Assembly: GCA_000333235.1 (NCBI GenBank)
Contig: CAPN01000051.1
Span: forward strand, 496,001 to 560,000
Length of the DNA: 64,000 bases
Reading direction: 5' to 3'
DNA from: Pseudoalteromonas luteoviolacea B = ATCC 29581
Lineage (GTDB): Bacteria > Pseudomonadota > Gammaproteobacteria > Enterobacterales > Alteromonadaceae
Part shown: positions 29,300-38,575 of the stretch, in pieces
Position numbering within the stretch: the first letter of the stretch is position 1
Layout: each line of letters begins with the position of its first letter
Translations under genes and position numbers: made by a program
Notes under the pieces: model-generated
What the model was told of the DNA's origin: nothing
The model's input: the letters and a program-made list of their open reading frames with translations, nothing else
Databases searched by the model: none

Positions 29300-30691
29300 A
29301 TGGAAAAGCGACCTAATTGGTTTGAGAGAAATAAGTTAACCATCGTTGGCTTGACTACAGCCATACTAATGGTGGTGGTCTATGATTTCGCTGGGATCAT
29401 TCCTGCAGTAGGGCTCATGTTACTACCATTTGCAGCATTTACTGCAGTAAGAGTCAGCACAACTTTTGTTATTTTGTTTATTCTCTTTAGCTATTTCCGT
29501 ATCCATGAAGCGTTTCCTGTGCTGATGCCATTTAAAATTCCTCTACTGCTTGCTTTAGCTTCTTTGTTTGCGATTTCTTGGCACTTATTTATTTCCCAAA
29601 AACTGATTCCTTATTGGCATTCGTGCCATGTACTCTTTCTAACGTTTTTTTTCTGGCTAACTGTTTGTACTTTTATGGCGACCGACAGAGGTTCTGCAAT
29701 TGGTTACTGGAGTGGTGTCTTAACGAAAGTGGCTATTATGGTTTACGCAATCAGTTGGTGGGTCAGAAAGCTAAGTTATTTTACCTGGATCCGTATTGGG
29801 ATCATGGTATCGGGCGTAATGATAGCGATTGTCGCCATTTCAAATAAATTGCAAGGAATCGGGTTAGTCGAAGGAACGCGTGTGACCATATCTCGAGAAT
29901 TACGATCTCAACTTGGCGACCCAAACGATCTATCGCTCGTACTTATGTTCCCAATCTCCTTTATGGCAGCAGAAGTATTTAACAAAGAGGGTGGATTTTT
30001 AAGGCGAGGACTTGCGACGCTTGGTTTGATCGCGCTTTGCTGGGGAATAATTGCGACTCAAAGCCGCGGCGGACTATTAGGAATATGTTCAGTTATGGGC
30101 TACTTCTTATATCAACGAATTCGTAACCCTATCATTGTTGGTGCTATCGGTGTCGTTGGATTACTGGGCCTATTAGCATTTGCGGGCGTTGCAGATAGAC
30201 AAAGTGGTGGCTCAAGCGAAGACGGCATTGATGAATCTGCGATGGGACGAATTTATGCATGGCAGGCAGCCTTTAATATGGCGCTTGCAAACCCACTGAC
30301 AGGTGTCGGTATAAATAACTTTTATTCAAACTATTTTTTTTACAGTCCGCATTGGGATGGCAAGAATCATGCAGTACACAGTACATGGTTTCAAGTGATG
30401 GGCGAAACCGGCTTTGTTGGGCTTGCCTTGTTTATAGTTTTACTCGTCGGTATTTATAAAAGTTTAAATCGAAGCCTAAGGCTCTGTAATTTGAATCCCA
30501 ATAATGCGATTTTACTAAACGTCCATTCTTTACGAGCGGGGCTTTTGGCATTTTGTGTTGGGGGAACATTCTTAACTCAAGCGTTTACTTGGCCCTTGTA
30601 TATCATTCTTTCGCTGAGTATTGCCGTTGAAAAATTAGTTTTAGACTATGAGGAAGCTCGACATGATAAGCAGAATAAAACAATGGCTTAA
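29300..30691 (+). CDS. O-antigen ligase/polymerase family protein (SypL-like, Wzy_C)
   Basis: A 463-residue membrane protein with about 11 hydrophobic segments. The Wzy_C region shows the conserved pattern ATQSRGGLLG, then a large periplasmic loop (about 300-360) with GVGINNFYSNYF and HAVHSTWFQVMGETGFVGL, typical of O-antigen ligase and Wzy-type polymerases. In this locus, which has a flippase and a Wzz protein but no other polymerase candidate, it is the likely polymerase. The 3' end overlaps the acetyltransferase gene by 29 bases. Confidence 0.88.
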   Translation: MEKRPNWFERNKLTIVGLTTAILMVVVYDFAGIIPAVGLMLLPFAAFTAVRVSTTFVILFILFSYFRIHEAFPVLMPFKIPLLLALASLFAISWHLFISQKLIPYWHSCHVLFLTFFFWLTVCTFMATDRGSAIGYWSGVLTKVAIMVYAISWWVRKLSYFTWIRIGIMVSGVMIAIVAISNKLQGIGLVEGTRVTISRELRSQLGDPNDLSLVLMFPISFMAAEVFNKEGGFLRRGLATLGLIALCWGIIATQSRGGLLGICSVMGYFLYQRIRNPIIVGAIGVVGLLGLLAFAGVADRQSGGSSEDGIDESAMGRIYAWQAAFNMALANPLTGVGINNFYSNYFFYSPHWDGKNHAVHSTWFQVMGETGFVGLALFIVLLVGIYKSLNRSLRLCNLNPNNAILLNVHSLRAGLLAFCVGGTFLTQAFTWPLYIILSLSIAVEKLVLDYEEARHDKQNKTMA

Positions 30692-31364
30692 ACATTCAGA
30701 TAGTCCAATTGCGAAGCGTTTATTTCACTTTCTCAAAGCAGTACGTTCATGCAACGTGCCCGTTATTCCGCTATTGCACTCTGGGCTCTATCATATACAT
30801 TTGTTTTTAAGCAATTTAATACACTTTATCGTCCAGCAATTCTATTTTTCTCCTATATTTCGTAGTCAATTAACAGGCACGAAAAGAAACCTCACATTGC
30901 ATTGCAAAATGCCTCAAATTTTAGGAAGTCTTGATATACAGATTGGAGATAACGTAAGGATAAATGGCATCTCAACGTTTTGTGGCCGTGTTTCACCGCA
31001 GCGCCGAGCTAAAATGACGGTAGGGAATAACGTAGACATAGGTTGGCAAAACGCATTTTCAGTTGGAACACAAATCATACTTGAGGACGACGTTCGTCTT
31101 GCTGGCAAAGTATTTTTAGCGGGATTTCCAGGTCACCCAATTGATCCGGAACTTCGAGCTCAAGGGGCAAGTGATACAGAAGACCAAATCGGTGACATTA
31201 TCGTTAAAAAGGGGGCGTGGCTTGGGACTGGAGTTACCGTTTTAGCGGGAGTTACGATTGGTGAAGGTTCAATTATCGGAGCTGGTAGTGTAGTGACAAA
31301 AAATATTCCACCCAATAGCATCGCAGCGGGCAACCCCGCTAAAGTAATTCGAACTTTTGCTTAA
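30663..31364 (+). CDS. Left-handed beta-helix acyltransferase (SypM-like)
   Basis: A 233-residue hexapeptide-repeat transferase. The repeats run from about residue 75 to 225 (IGDNVRINGI, VGNNVDIGWQNAF, LEDDVRLAG, then VKKGAWLGTGVTVLAGVTIGEGSIIGAGSVV in pieces) and end with IAAGNPAKVIR, the usual end of CoA-dependent acetyltransferases. It probably O-acetylates the polysaccharide. I prefer ATG 30663, six bases after AGGAAG; an in-frame ATG at 30648 lies upstream of that ribosome binding site. Confidence 0.86.
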   Translation: MISRIKQWLKHSDSPIAKRLFHFLKAVRSCNVPVIPLLHSGLYHIHLFLSNLIHFIVQQFYFSPIFRSQLTGTKRNLTLHCKMPQILGSLDIQIGDNVRINGISTFCGRVSPQRRAKMTVGNNVDIGWQNAFSVGTQIILEDDVRLAGKVFLAGFPGHPIDPELRAQGASDTEDQIGDIIVKKGAWLGTGVTVLAGVTIGEGSIIGAGSVVTKNIPPNSIAAGNPAKVIRTFA

Positions 31365-31376
31365 AGGATTATTCCT

Positions 31377-32513
31377 ATGAAATTTATCGTGTTCGGTGAA
31401 GATTGGGGACGCCACCCAAGCAGTACGCAGCATTTGTTTAAACATATTGCAGAGCAACATGAGGTTATTTGGGTCAACTCAGTTGGGATGCGAAAACCAA
31501 CATTTACATTAAAGGATTTTAAGCGCATCACTGAAAAAGTGTTTAAAGGGCTTTTTTCAAAGACTAAATCCCAAAACGCGTCGAACGATCAACAGGATCT
31601 GATTGTTATCGAACCAAAACTGTTTCCTTGGCACGACAATGCGTTTATAAGAAAAGTAAATCGCTGGCGTTTTAAAAAAAAGTTAAAAGCCTACCTAGGT
31701 AACACGCTTGAACCAATTATATATTGGATTTCTGTTCCAACAGCAGAATATCTATGTGAATTAACGTCAAAAGATAAGCTCGTATATTACATAGGCGACG
31801 ATTTTTCTGGATTGGCGGGCGTTGACTTCGAGTTAGTGAAACCATTTGAAAACAAGCTGTTAAATGAAGCTGATACTATCTTCGTATGTAGTGACACACT
31901 GTACAAAAAGTTTAACCGTTACCAACCGTTTTTATTGTCTCATGGCGTCGATTTTGACTTATTTAGCGAACCAAGCGCGAGTTCGGTTAACTTGAATAAA
32001 CCCATCATTGGGTTCTATGGCTCTATTAATGAGTGGTTTGATCTAAAACTTGTTGAATTTATTGCGCAGCAGCGCCCAGATTACCATTTTCAGTTAATCG
32101 GTACACCTCACATTGATATCAGTGTCTTAGAAAATTTAGACAACGTGGAACACATTGGAGCGGTTGCCCATAATAAATTACCAAGTTATGTTCAGCACTG
32201 GCACATTGCCATACTTCCTTTTATTGACTGTGTGCAAATCCAAGCTTGTAATCCTCTAAAGCTAAGGGAATACATGGCCTCAGGCACCCCAATTGTTACA
32301 ACACGATATCCAGCAGCGGAACATTATAAATCGACTATTTTCATCGCCGATAGTTATCAAGACTTCTTAGATAAATTAGATAACGCGCTCTATTTAAAAG
32401 ATGTAATAGAAGCCTGGCCCGCTTTTCAACGATCATTTGTTGCTCAAGAAAGCTGGGAGCATAAAGCAAGTTCAGCGTTAGACGAATTACGTTCTGTGAA
32501 AAGAGACGAGTAA
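31377..32513 (+). CDS. Glycosyltransferase, GT-B fold (TuaH-like; SypN position)
   Basis: A 378-residue GT-B transferase whose N-terminus (FIVFGEDWGRHPSSTQHL) and middle (DKLVYYIGDDFSGLAGVD) recall TuaH-like transferases. The C-terminal donor site reads IIGFYGSINEWFDLKLVEFIA and the end NPLKLREYMASGTPIVTT. It lies 12 bases after the acetyltransferase gene. The sugar used is unknown. A 320-base spacer with regulatory signals follows. Confidence 0.85.
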   Translation: MKFIVFGEDWGRHPSSTQHLFKHIAEQHEVIWVNSVGMRKPTFTLKDFKRITEKVFKGLFSKTKSQNASNDQQDLIVIEPKLFPWHDNAFIRKVNRWRFKKKLKAYLGNTLEPIIYWISVPTAEYLCELTSKDKLVYYIGDDFSGLAGVDFELVKPFENKLLNEADTIFVCSDTLYKKFNRYQPFLLSHGVDFDLFSEPSASSVNLNKPIIGFYGSINEWFDLKLVEFIAQQRPDYHFQLIGTPHIDISVLENLDNVEHIGAVAHNKLPSYVQHWHIAILPFIDCVQIQACNPLKLREYMASGTPIVTTRYPAAEHYKSTIFIADSYQDFLDKLDNALYLKDVIEAWPAFQRSFVAQESWEHKASSALDELRSVKRDE

Positions 32514-32591
32514 CTCGTTTACTTTCATATCTTAATGATAAAAGCGATTCAATTTCAATATATGCATAGGTGCGCGACGCATGGCTATTAA

Positions 32592-32606
32592 TGGTATAAA
32601 ACCTGC
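32592..32606 (+). promoter_or_regulatory. Candidate sigma54 promoter upstream of the Wzz-like gene
   Basis: TGGTATAAAACCTGC, followed by A: TGG and TGCA parts at the correct 10-base GG-GC spacing. The predicted start leaves a ~215-base leader before the gene at 32834, and the enhancer-like box is downstream rather than upstream, which is unusual. Confidence 0.45.
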
Positions 32607-32781
32607 AAATTCCATCCTGTCTTTCTAAATATGCGACTAAACTAACAGGGGGGTCATGCGCAATATTTGAAGTTAGTAAAGTACGCGCGGCGGAAATGAA
32701 AACACAACTTGAACTGTAAACGACGATAGAAATAAAAAAGTCGTTGATAACGCAATGTATTTAGCATTTTAAAAAAAGGAA

Positions 32782-32807
32782 TTGCAAAATGAATTGCATT
32801 TTGCAAA
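32782..32807. promoter_or_regulatory. Inverted repeat with enhancer-like box before the Wzz-like gene
   Basis: TTGCAAAATG (32782-32791) and CATTTTGCAA (32797-32806) form a perfect 10-bp inverted repeat with a 5-base spacer. Positions 32793-32807 read ATTGCATTTTGCAAA, one mismatch from TTTGCA-N3-TGCAAA. It ends 26 bases before the ATG. Confidence 0.55.
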
Positions 32808-32833
32808 TTACTTAAAAACGGAAGGTAGTATTA

Positions 32834-34333
32834 ATGTTAGTAAAAGAGCAAATTAAACGAATTTTGTACCTTGCTGCTTATGCAATATACAGCAAGGTGA
32901 GAATGTTTATTTTGCCAGTGATGATAGTGCCTGTTTTTGTTGTCGCGTTGGGCGCGATGGCACCGAAACAATACACTAACTTCGCTTCAATTCTGATTGA
33001 AGAATCGTCGTTACTTAACCCATTCTTGGAAAAATTAGAATTTTCGTTTGATTTATCTAATAGGATGGATGCATTACGCACCCTTGTAATAGGGCGACAA
33101 GTTTTACTCGATGTTGCACTCGAAACCGGTTTAGTCGATGAATCAAGTCCGGTAATGGAAAAAGAAGAAATACATAAAAGGCTTGCTCAATCAATCTCTT
33201 TATCGCTCGTTGGTGAAGAACTAGTCCGCATTCATTTAAAGTGGGATGATCCTACAAAAATGAAAGCAATCTTAGAAGCAATCGTCGAAAAATTTATCGA
33301 AAGGTTACTTGCTCCGACAAAGACGTCGCTTGATTCATCAGAACAATTTTTTTTGCAACAACTCGAAATTATGCGAATCGACCTTGAAACAGCTGAAACC
33401 AAGCTCGCTGCATTCAAAAAGATTAATCGTGACGTTCTCCCTGATGTGTTCAGTAACAACCGTAGTGCCTTAGATAGATTATTAGAAGAGAAACAAGAGA
33501 AGCTGATTCTATTAACCGGCTCAAAAGCACGATTAGATACACTTATGACCAAAATGGGAAAGGCAAACCCCATTTTAGGGAGTATCGAAGAAAAAATTAT
33601 TAGAGCGGAGTCAGATTTAAGTGTGTTGCGTACACGCTATACAGATAAACACAGTAAAGTTGTTGAAAAAAAACGCGAAATAAACAATTTAAAAGTTCGT
33701 CAAACAGAATTATTGAATCAAAGTAAAGACCTAAAAATCGACGACTTAGAAAAGCTATGGCAGATAGCAAATACTTTACCTACTGGCAATGGTAATGAGC
33801 CAAACTTACTTGTTTCGCAATTAATGGCATTAGAAGAATCTAAACAAATGGTCGCGCAATTAGAACAAGAATACGCCATCTTAGAAAAACAAGTCGATTT
33901 GCTGAGTGAGCGATTGACGAGCACAAGTGACATTGAAAAACAATTACGTCAGTTAGAACGAGATCACGAAGTTAAAACAGGCTTATACAAAGAAATGCTG
34001 ACTCGTTACGAGATGGCAAAAGTAACTGGTCAGCTTGTTCGTTATGAAGGGCCAGATAAAGTTAAAACTATCGAACGCGCTTATTCACCCACGCAACCCA
34101 TCAATACGCCCCTGGTTGTCACATTAATTTTAGGCATTGTTCTGGGAATTGGCAGCGGAGTTGCATTAGTTTTTGTAAATACACTGCTCGATAGTTCTTT
34201 GAAAGATCTAAAAACGATTAGAGAGATAGCGGGTAAGCCTGTGGTAACACTATTACCACTGATCAGTGGCGCAACGATAGATGGCAAGTATACGCAAGCC
34301 AATTCATCGATGGAGCCTAGGGAGAATTTATGA
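32834..34333 (+). CDS. Wzz-type polysaccharide chain-length determinant (SypO-like)
   Basis: A 499-residue protein with an N-terminal membrane segment (about 24-44), a long periplasmic coiled-coil region (about 170-400, with heptad-rich stretches such as EEKQEKLILLTGSKARLDTL), and a C-terminal membrane segment (about 420-445) followed by a short cytoplasmic tail. There is no kinase domain; the separate ATPase gene at 40656 may play that part. It sets polymer length in a Wzx/Wzy system. The stop overlaps the next start by 4 bases (ATGA). Confidence 0.88.
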   Translation: MLVKEQIKRILYLAAYAIYSKVRMFILPVMIVPVFVVALGAMAPKQYTNFASILIEESSLLNPFLEKLEFSFDLSNRMDALRTLVIGRQVLLDVALETGLVDESSPVMEKEEIHKRLAQSISLSLVGEELVRIHLKWDDPTKMKAILEAIVEKFIERLLAPTKTSLDSSEQFFLQQLEIMRIDLETAETKLAAFKKINRDVLPDVFSNNRSALDRLLEEKQEKLILLTGSKARLDTLMTKMGKANPILGSIEEKIIRAESDLSVLRTRYTDKHSKVVEKKREINNLKVRQTELLNQSKDLKIDDLEKLWQIANTLPTGNGNEPNLLVSQLMALEESKQMVAQLEQEYAILEKQVDLLSERLTSTSDIEKQLRQLERDHEVKTGLYKEMLTRYEMAKVTGQLVRYEGPDKVKTIERAYSPTQPINTPLVVTLILGIVLGIGSGVALVFVNTLLDSSLKDLKTIREIAGKPVVTLLPLISGATIDGKYTQANSSMEPRENL

Positions 34334-35400
34334 AAGTAATGCATGTTGTTCAACATCTTAACATTGGTGGCTTAGAAAAACTGGTTGTTTCGATGTTAAA
34401 AAAAAGCTCTTACAGTTCTCAGAGTTTCATTGTATCGCTTGAAGGCAATGCAGAAACTTTATTTAAAGGCTGGCCAGAATTGGAGTCTTACAAAGACCAA
34501 TTGTTCTTTGTTGATAAACCTAAAAAATTCAGCATGTCTGTTGTTGACCAAATGGTAAATTTCGTTGATGAAAATGAAATTGACGTTATTCACTCCCACC
34601 ATATTGGGCCAATTCTTTATTCCACTCTCACGTGTTTAAAACGAAAATCGTTAAAGCATATTTCGACTATTCATGATGCTTGGTATTTAAATCAGTTTAA
34701 ATACCGAACAATGACGCAAGTCTTTAATACCTTGCACCCAATTTATTGGGTTGCAGATGCGGGTGTTGTCGCAGACGATTTTGACCGTTTTACCAAGATC
34801 AAACCTGATCAAACCATTTTAAATGGCATTGATTGTGTAAAATTTAGTGAAATTAATCAAAGCCGAGCCCGTTACGTTTTAGGGTTACCGAAAACTAAAA
34901 AAATACTTGGCTGTGCCGCTCGAATGGAACCGGGAAAAGGTCACAAAACCTTGCTTCGAGAGTTTGCGAAGCTAAATAGTGAATGGTTTTTGGTTTTGGC
35001 AGGAGATGGCAGTTTAAAGAATGAGTTAATGCAATTGTGTAGAGCACTCGACATCGAAAAGCGAACTGTGTTTTTGGGGAACATTGAAGATATGGTTTCA
35101 TTTTACTCTGCGATTGATGTGTTCTGTTTGCTGTCTGAAAAAGAAGGTATGCCTCTTACTCTCTTAGAATCAATGGCCTGTAATACCCCCGTGATTGCAA
35201 ATAACGTAGGCGGTATTCCGGAAATTGTTACGGATCAAAATGGTCACTTATTCGAGTGCGGTCAAATTATCGATTTTTCTAATGTTGTTGAGAGAGTGCT
35301 GTTACTAAAAGACAACAAAAACATACGAGATTTTGTGATCCAAAACGCCGAACTTTCATTAATGGCTCGTTCCTATGACGAACTGTATCAAAAACTTTAA
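34330..35400 (+). CDS. Family 4 glycosyltransferase (SypP-like)
   Basis: A 356-residue GT-B transferase: N-terminus KVMHVVQHLNIGGLEKLVVSML, donor-site segment LGCAARMEPGKGHKTLL, and E-x7-E region LLSEKEGMPLTLLESMACNTPVIANNVGGI in pieces. Translation is coupled to the Wzz gene (ATGA). It presumably adds one sugar of the repeat unit; donor and acceptor are unknown. Confidence 0.88.
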   Translation: MKVMHVVQHLNIGGLEKLVVSMLKKSSYSSQSFIVSLEGNAETLFKGWPELESYKDQLFFVDKPKKFSMSVVDQMVNFVDENEIDVIHSHHIGPILYSTLTCLKRKSLKHISTIHDAWYLNQFKYRTMTQVFNTLHPIYWVADAGVVADDFDRFTKIKPDQTILNGIDCVKFSEINQSRARYVLGLPKTKKILGCAARMEPGKGHKTLLREFAKLNSEWFLVLAGDGSLKNELMQLCRALDIEKRTVFLGNIEDMVSFYSAIDVFCLLSEKEGMPLTLLESMACNTPVIANNVGGIPEIVTDQNGHLFECGQIIDFSNVVERVLLLKDNKNIRDFVIQNAELSLMARSYDELYQKL

Positions 35401-35412
35401 TTGGAGTAGGTT

Positions 35413-37200
35413 ATGTCATTGATTGAATTTGTCATCTTTTTTCTATTGTTTTTGATTGTGTATCATCACGTAATCTATCCGAAATTACTAACCTGGTTTA
35501 GTAAGAAAGCGGTAAACGAGATGGGTGAGGCGAGTTTAGAGAAAGAAGCGTTGCCACGCATAGCAATTTTAATGTGTGCTTATAACGAAGAAGCTACAAT
35601 TAGCGAGAAGTTGCACAACCTTTCCATTCTAAAATACCCCAATGAAAAGTTTACTATTCACCTGCTACTCGATGGGTGTACCGACAAAACGGAACAAATC
35701 GCCACACAGACAGCAAAATCCTTACTACAACAGAATGTACGAATAGAGATCCATCAAAACCCTGAAAACTTAGGAAAATGCAAAAGCATAAATAAACTTA
35801 TCGAGATAGCTAAAGCGACTAATGACGTCCTAGTCTTTAGCGATGTTAGTGCGCTCTTAAGTATAGACGCGTTAGAACGGCTTGCCCTGCATTTCAAAAA
35901 TGACTCTATTCATGTTGTCAGTGGTAAATATCACATGCTCGAATCAACAAAAGAACAAGCCGAGTACTGGGCGTACCAAACCGCGATTAAACAAAGTGAG
36001 TCGAAATTGGGCGCAATGATTGGTGGGCCTGGTGCAATGTTGGCATTAAGAAGTAGCAAAGTAGAAACGTTAGAGGCGGATACGATCAACGACGATTTTA
36101 TTCTGGCAATGAGGGCGATTAGTAAAGGTGGTAAAGCGATTTTAGATGATGAAATCAATTTAATTGAAATATCACCTGATGATGCGTCAGTGGACTTTGC
36201 GAGAAGAAAGCGAATTGGTGCTGGTAACTTTCAACAAATATTGCGCTTGAAAGAATGTATGAAACCGACCTTAGGGTGGACCGCATTTAACTTTATCTCT
36301 CATAAAGTATTACGCGGCCTAATGCCGCTTGTTTTAATTGCATTTTATGGTTCGCTTATTATTGGTGTCGCTTTTTTAAGCCCTATCGCAACAACCTTCG
36401 CACTAGGGTTGGTATTGGCGCATTCGTTAGCGATTCTGAAAGTGTCAGAATTGTGTTTGAAAGCCCATTATTTGATTAAGAGTTACCTATTTAGTTTTCT
36501 CGGGATTAGCAGCTATTTGCGTGGTGAATACGGTAATCATTGGAAACGCGTTGAAAAGCAAAATAACAACAGGAGCGGATCGTTAGCGGTTCATATTGTG
36601 AAGCGCTTAATCGACTTAGTTGGCGCTACTACATTGCTTCTATTATTGAGTCCAATCATGATGTTAAGTGCTTTGGTAATAAAATTTACGTCTAAAGGAC
36701 CAATTATTTTCAAGCAATTACGTGTTGGGGAATATAACGAGGATTACGCAACATTATTTTATGTGTATAAATTTAGAAGCATGGTCACTAATGCCGAAAA
36801 GCTAACTGGGGCTGTGTGGGCAACAAAAAATGATCCTCGTATTACTCCGGTAGGACGCTTTATCCGTAAAACACGCATCGATGAACTCCCGCAGTTATTT
36901 AACGTTATAAAAGGCGATATGTCGTTAATCGGCCCACGACCAGAGCGCCCCGATTTTTACACTAAATTAGAAAATGAAATTCCTTTTTTCACCCAACGTA
37001 CATTTGGTTTAAAACCTGGTATTTCAGGGCTTGCACAAGTAATGAATGGCTACGATGAAGACATAGAAGGGGTTCGTCGTAAAATAGCATGGGACTATGC
37101 TTATGCGCTGAGTATGTCTAACTTTAGTTCTTGGATTAGTATGGAAATTAACGTGTTCTTTAAAACCATCATGGTGGTCGTGACAGGTAAAGGACAATAG
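35413..37200 (+). CDS. Fusion of GT2 glycosyltransferase and monotopic phosphoglycosyl transferase (SypQ-SypR fusion)
   Basis: A 595-residue two-enzyme protein. Residues about 45-290 are a GT2 domain ([42 protein letters not shown], and [12 protein letters not shown] as the QxxRW-like element), followed by membrane segments (about 305-365). Residues ~397-595 are a sugar-phosphate transferase: re-entrant helix [23 protein letters not shown], catalytic Asp490-Glu491 in [11 protein letters not shown], and [10 protein letters not shown]. The PGT part loads the first sugar phosphate onto undecaprenyl phosphate, and the GT2 part could add the next. In V. fischeri these are, as I recall, two adjacent genes (sypQ, sypR). 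It ends the glycan block. Confidence 0.9.
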   Translation: MSLIEFVIFFLLFLIVYHHVIYPKLLTWFSKKAVNEMGEASLEKEALPRIAILMCAYNEEATISEKLHNLSILKYPNEKFTIHLLLDGCTDKTEQIATQTAKSLLQQNVRIEIHQNPENLGKCKSINKLIEIAKATNDVLVFSDVSALLSIDALERLALHFKNDSIHVVSGKYHMLESTKEQAEYWAYQTAIKQSESKLGAMIGGPGAMLALRSSKVETLEADTINDDFILAMRAISKGGKAILDDEINLIEISPDDASVDFARRKRIGAGNFQQILRLKECMKPTLGWTAFNFISHKVLRGLMPLVLIAFYGSLIIGVAFLSPIATTFALGLVLAHSLAILKVSELCLKAHYLIKSYLFSFLGISSYLRGEYGNHWKRVEKQNNNRSGSLAVHIVKRLIDLVGATTLLLLLSPIMMLSALVIKFTSKGPIIFKQLRVGEYNEDYATLFYVYKFRSMVTNAEKLTGAVWATKNDPRITPVGRFIRKTRIDELPQLFNVIKGDMSLIGPRPERPDFYTKLENEIPFFTQRTFGLKPGISGLAQVMNGYDEDIEGVRRKIAWDYAYALSMSNFSSWISMEINVFFKTIMVVVTGKGQ

Positions 37201-37269
37201 TTTTCATAGAAAAAATGGGTTAGAAATAGAGAAAACAATTTGTAATAAAATTGCTGGTTTAAAAACACC

Positions 37270-37284
37270 TTTGCAGAATGCAAA
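37270..37284. promoter_or_regulatory. Perfect enhancer-like box upstream of the STAS gene (distal)
   Basis: TTTGCAGAATGCAAA, a perfect TTTGCA-N3-TGCAAA palindrome. Its centre is about 105 bases upstream of the start predicted from the sigma54-like promoter at 37356-37370. Confidence 0.72.
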
Positions 37285-37301
37285 AAAACCGCAAACTTTG
37301 C

Positions 37302-37316
37302 TTTGCAGTTTGCAAA
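37302..37316. promoter_or_regulatory. Perfect enhancer-like box upstream of the STAS gene (proximal)
   Basis: TTTGCAGTTTGCAAA, a second perfect copy, centred 32 bases (three helical turns) from the first, so both lie on the same DNA face. This suits cooperative binding of a sigma54 activator. Confidence 0.72.
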
Positions 37317-37355
37317 TTTATCAACTAAAACTAATAAATATTAGTTGTTTAGAGT

Positions 37356-37370
37356 TGGCTTTAAAATTGA
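37356..37370 (+). promoter_or_regulatory. Candidate sigma54 promoter of the sypA-like operon
   Basis: TGGCTTTAAAATTGA: TGGC at -24 and TTG at -12 with correct spacing, but the invariant GC of the -12 element reads GA. The start would be ~37382, before the GAGGGAAG ribosome binding site of the gene at 37406. The mismatch makes it less sure than the two promoters near 26500-26629. Confidence 0.5.
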
Positions 37371-37405
37371 ATGTTCAAGGTTGATAACCAACAGAGGGAA
37401 GTATT

Positions 37406-37723
37406 ATGACAAACGCTACTCACAATAATGAAAAGTCTGACACAACAATTGTTTCTTTACCCGCAGACTTTTCAGGTTTTAGTGTCGAGAAATTCAAAGA
37501 GCAATTCGACGAATTAGCGAGTTCGAGCAAAAAGAAAATCATTCTAGACTTTTCAGAAACTGAATTTATCGACTCTTCTGGTATTGGTGCCATGGTTTTT
37601 TTGTTTAAACGTCTAGAGAAGCGTTCAGCAGAAATGGCGTTACTGCGTGTACATGGCCAGCCATTCAAACTAATGAATTTACTTCGAGTCGACAGAACCA
37701 TTCGATTTATTGAATCTGTGTAG
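37406..37723 (+). CDS. sypA: STAS-domain anti-sigma factor antagonist-like protein (SypA-like)
   Basis: A 105-residue single STAS domain. The phosphorylatable Ser lies in FIDSSGIGAM (Ser57/Ser58), as in SpoIIAA and SypA. In V. fischeri unphosphorylated SypA is needed for biofilm formation, and SypE controls its phosphorylation. Here a protein with SypE's three domains is encoded four genes downstream, which supports the same partner switch. Two enhancer-like boxes and a sigma54-like promoter lie upstream, and GAGGGAAG precedes the ATG. Confidence 0.88.
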   Translation: MTNATHNNEKSDTTIVSLPADFSGFSVEKFKEQFDELASSSKKKIILDFSETEFIDSSGIGAMVFLFKRLEKRSAEMALLRVHGQPFKLMNLLRVDRTIRFIESV

Positions 37724-37738
37724 CGAGCGGGGTAGTTA

Positions 37739-38575
37739 ATGAATAGAGTTCTCGGCACGGCCATATTTGTGTTATCACTCTCTGGATGTAGCTCTTGGCC
37801 AGAAGAAGGGCGCGGTGGATGGGCTGAATATAGCTTAAATACTGACAGAGACACTAGTTTATATCAGCAAAGTGAAGACGCTATTCTGACAGAGTTTGAA
37901 CACATGATTGTGAAACTCGACGCGTTAGAAGGAGCTGGACTTGGCCAATGTATGCCCGGGCAGCTTGTGAAAGTTAAATTATTCGAAACTCGAATAAAAA
38001 GAGCCATCGCGGCTGAATTGTGGCAAGACGTTGAAAGAGACATGATCCAACACTATCACATGCTCAATCAGCTCAGTATGCATTTTGACTTACTTAAGAG
38101 AAACACCCATTGTGTCCAAGATGCATTCGCAGAAAGTGAACAGCCGATCATCGATGTGATCACCGTATTGCTGAATTCGGATAATCAGTTTGAAACCGAC
38201 GATGTTGAGATCACAGCAAAATATCAAGTAAACCTCGCGAAAGCAGCCGATTTAATGAAGCAAATTTCAACTCGAGATTTGTTGCTTGTAGGTAATGCCG
38301 ATACCAGAGCGACTGAAGGTTACAATTATGAATTAGCACTAAAACGTGCAGATGCAGTGAAACATTGGCTAGTATTATATGGTTTAGATAGCGAAAGAAT
38401 CGTTACGCTAACGCGTGGCGAGCGTGGGCAAACTGGAAAAACCAAAACACAAATGCTCAACGACAGACGAGTGGACGCTATTTTAATTGAGCCAGGCATT
38501 TCGTCTCAACCTCATATTCCACTAAAAAAATGGTCGGCGATTTTAGAAGCGCAAGGAGTTAAGGAGGGTCAATGA
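37739..38575 (+). CDS. sypB: OmpA-family lipoprotein (SypB-like)
   Basis: A 278-residue protein with a lipoprotein signal (LSLSGCSS, lipidated Cys about residue 17). A helical middle is followed by a C-terminal OmpA peptidoglycan-binding domain (about 165-265: LLLVGNADTRATEGYNYELALKRADAVKHWL in pieces, then NDRRVDAILIE). It should anchor the export machinery to the cell wall from the outer membrane. It follows the STAS gene by 15 bases and overlaps the export gene by 4 (ATGA). Confidence 0.86.
   Translation: MNRVLGTAIFVLSLSGCSSWPEEGRGGWAEYSLNTDRDTSLYQQSEDAILTEFEHMIVKLDALEGAGLGQCMPGQLVKVKLFETRIKRAIAAELWQDVERDMIQHYHMLNQLSMHFDLLKRNTHCVQDAFAESEQPIIDVITVLLNSDNQFETDDVEITAKYQVNLAKAADLMKQISTRDLLLVGNADTRATEGYNYELALKRADAVKHWLVLYGLDSERIVTLTRGERGQTGKTKTQMLNDRRVDAILIEPGISSQPHIPLKKWSAILEAQGVKEGQ

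Larger units (their letters stand above)
32514..32833 (+). other. Gene-free spacer between the SypN-like and SypO-like genes
   Basis: 320 bases without a credible gene. It carries a sigma54-like promoter (32592-32606) and an inverted repeat overlapping an enhancer-like box (32782-32807), separated by ~190 bases. Nothing else is recognised. Confidence 0.5.
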
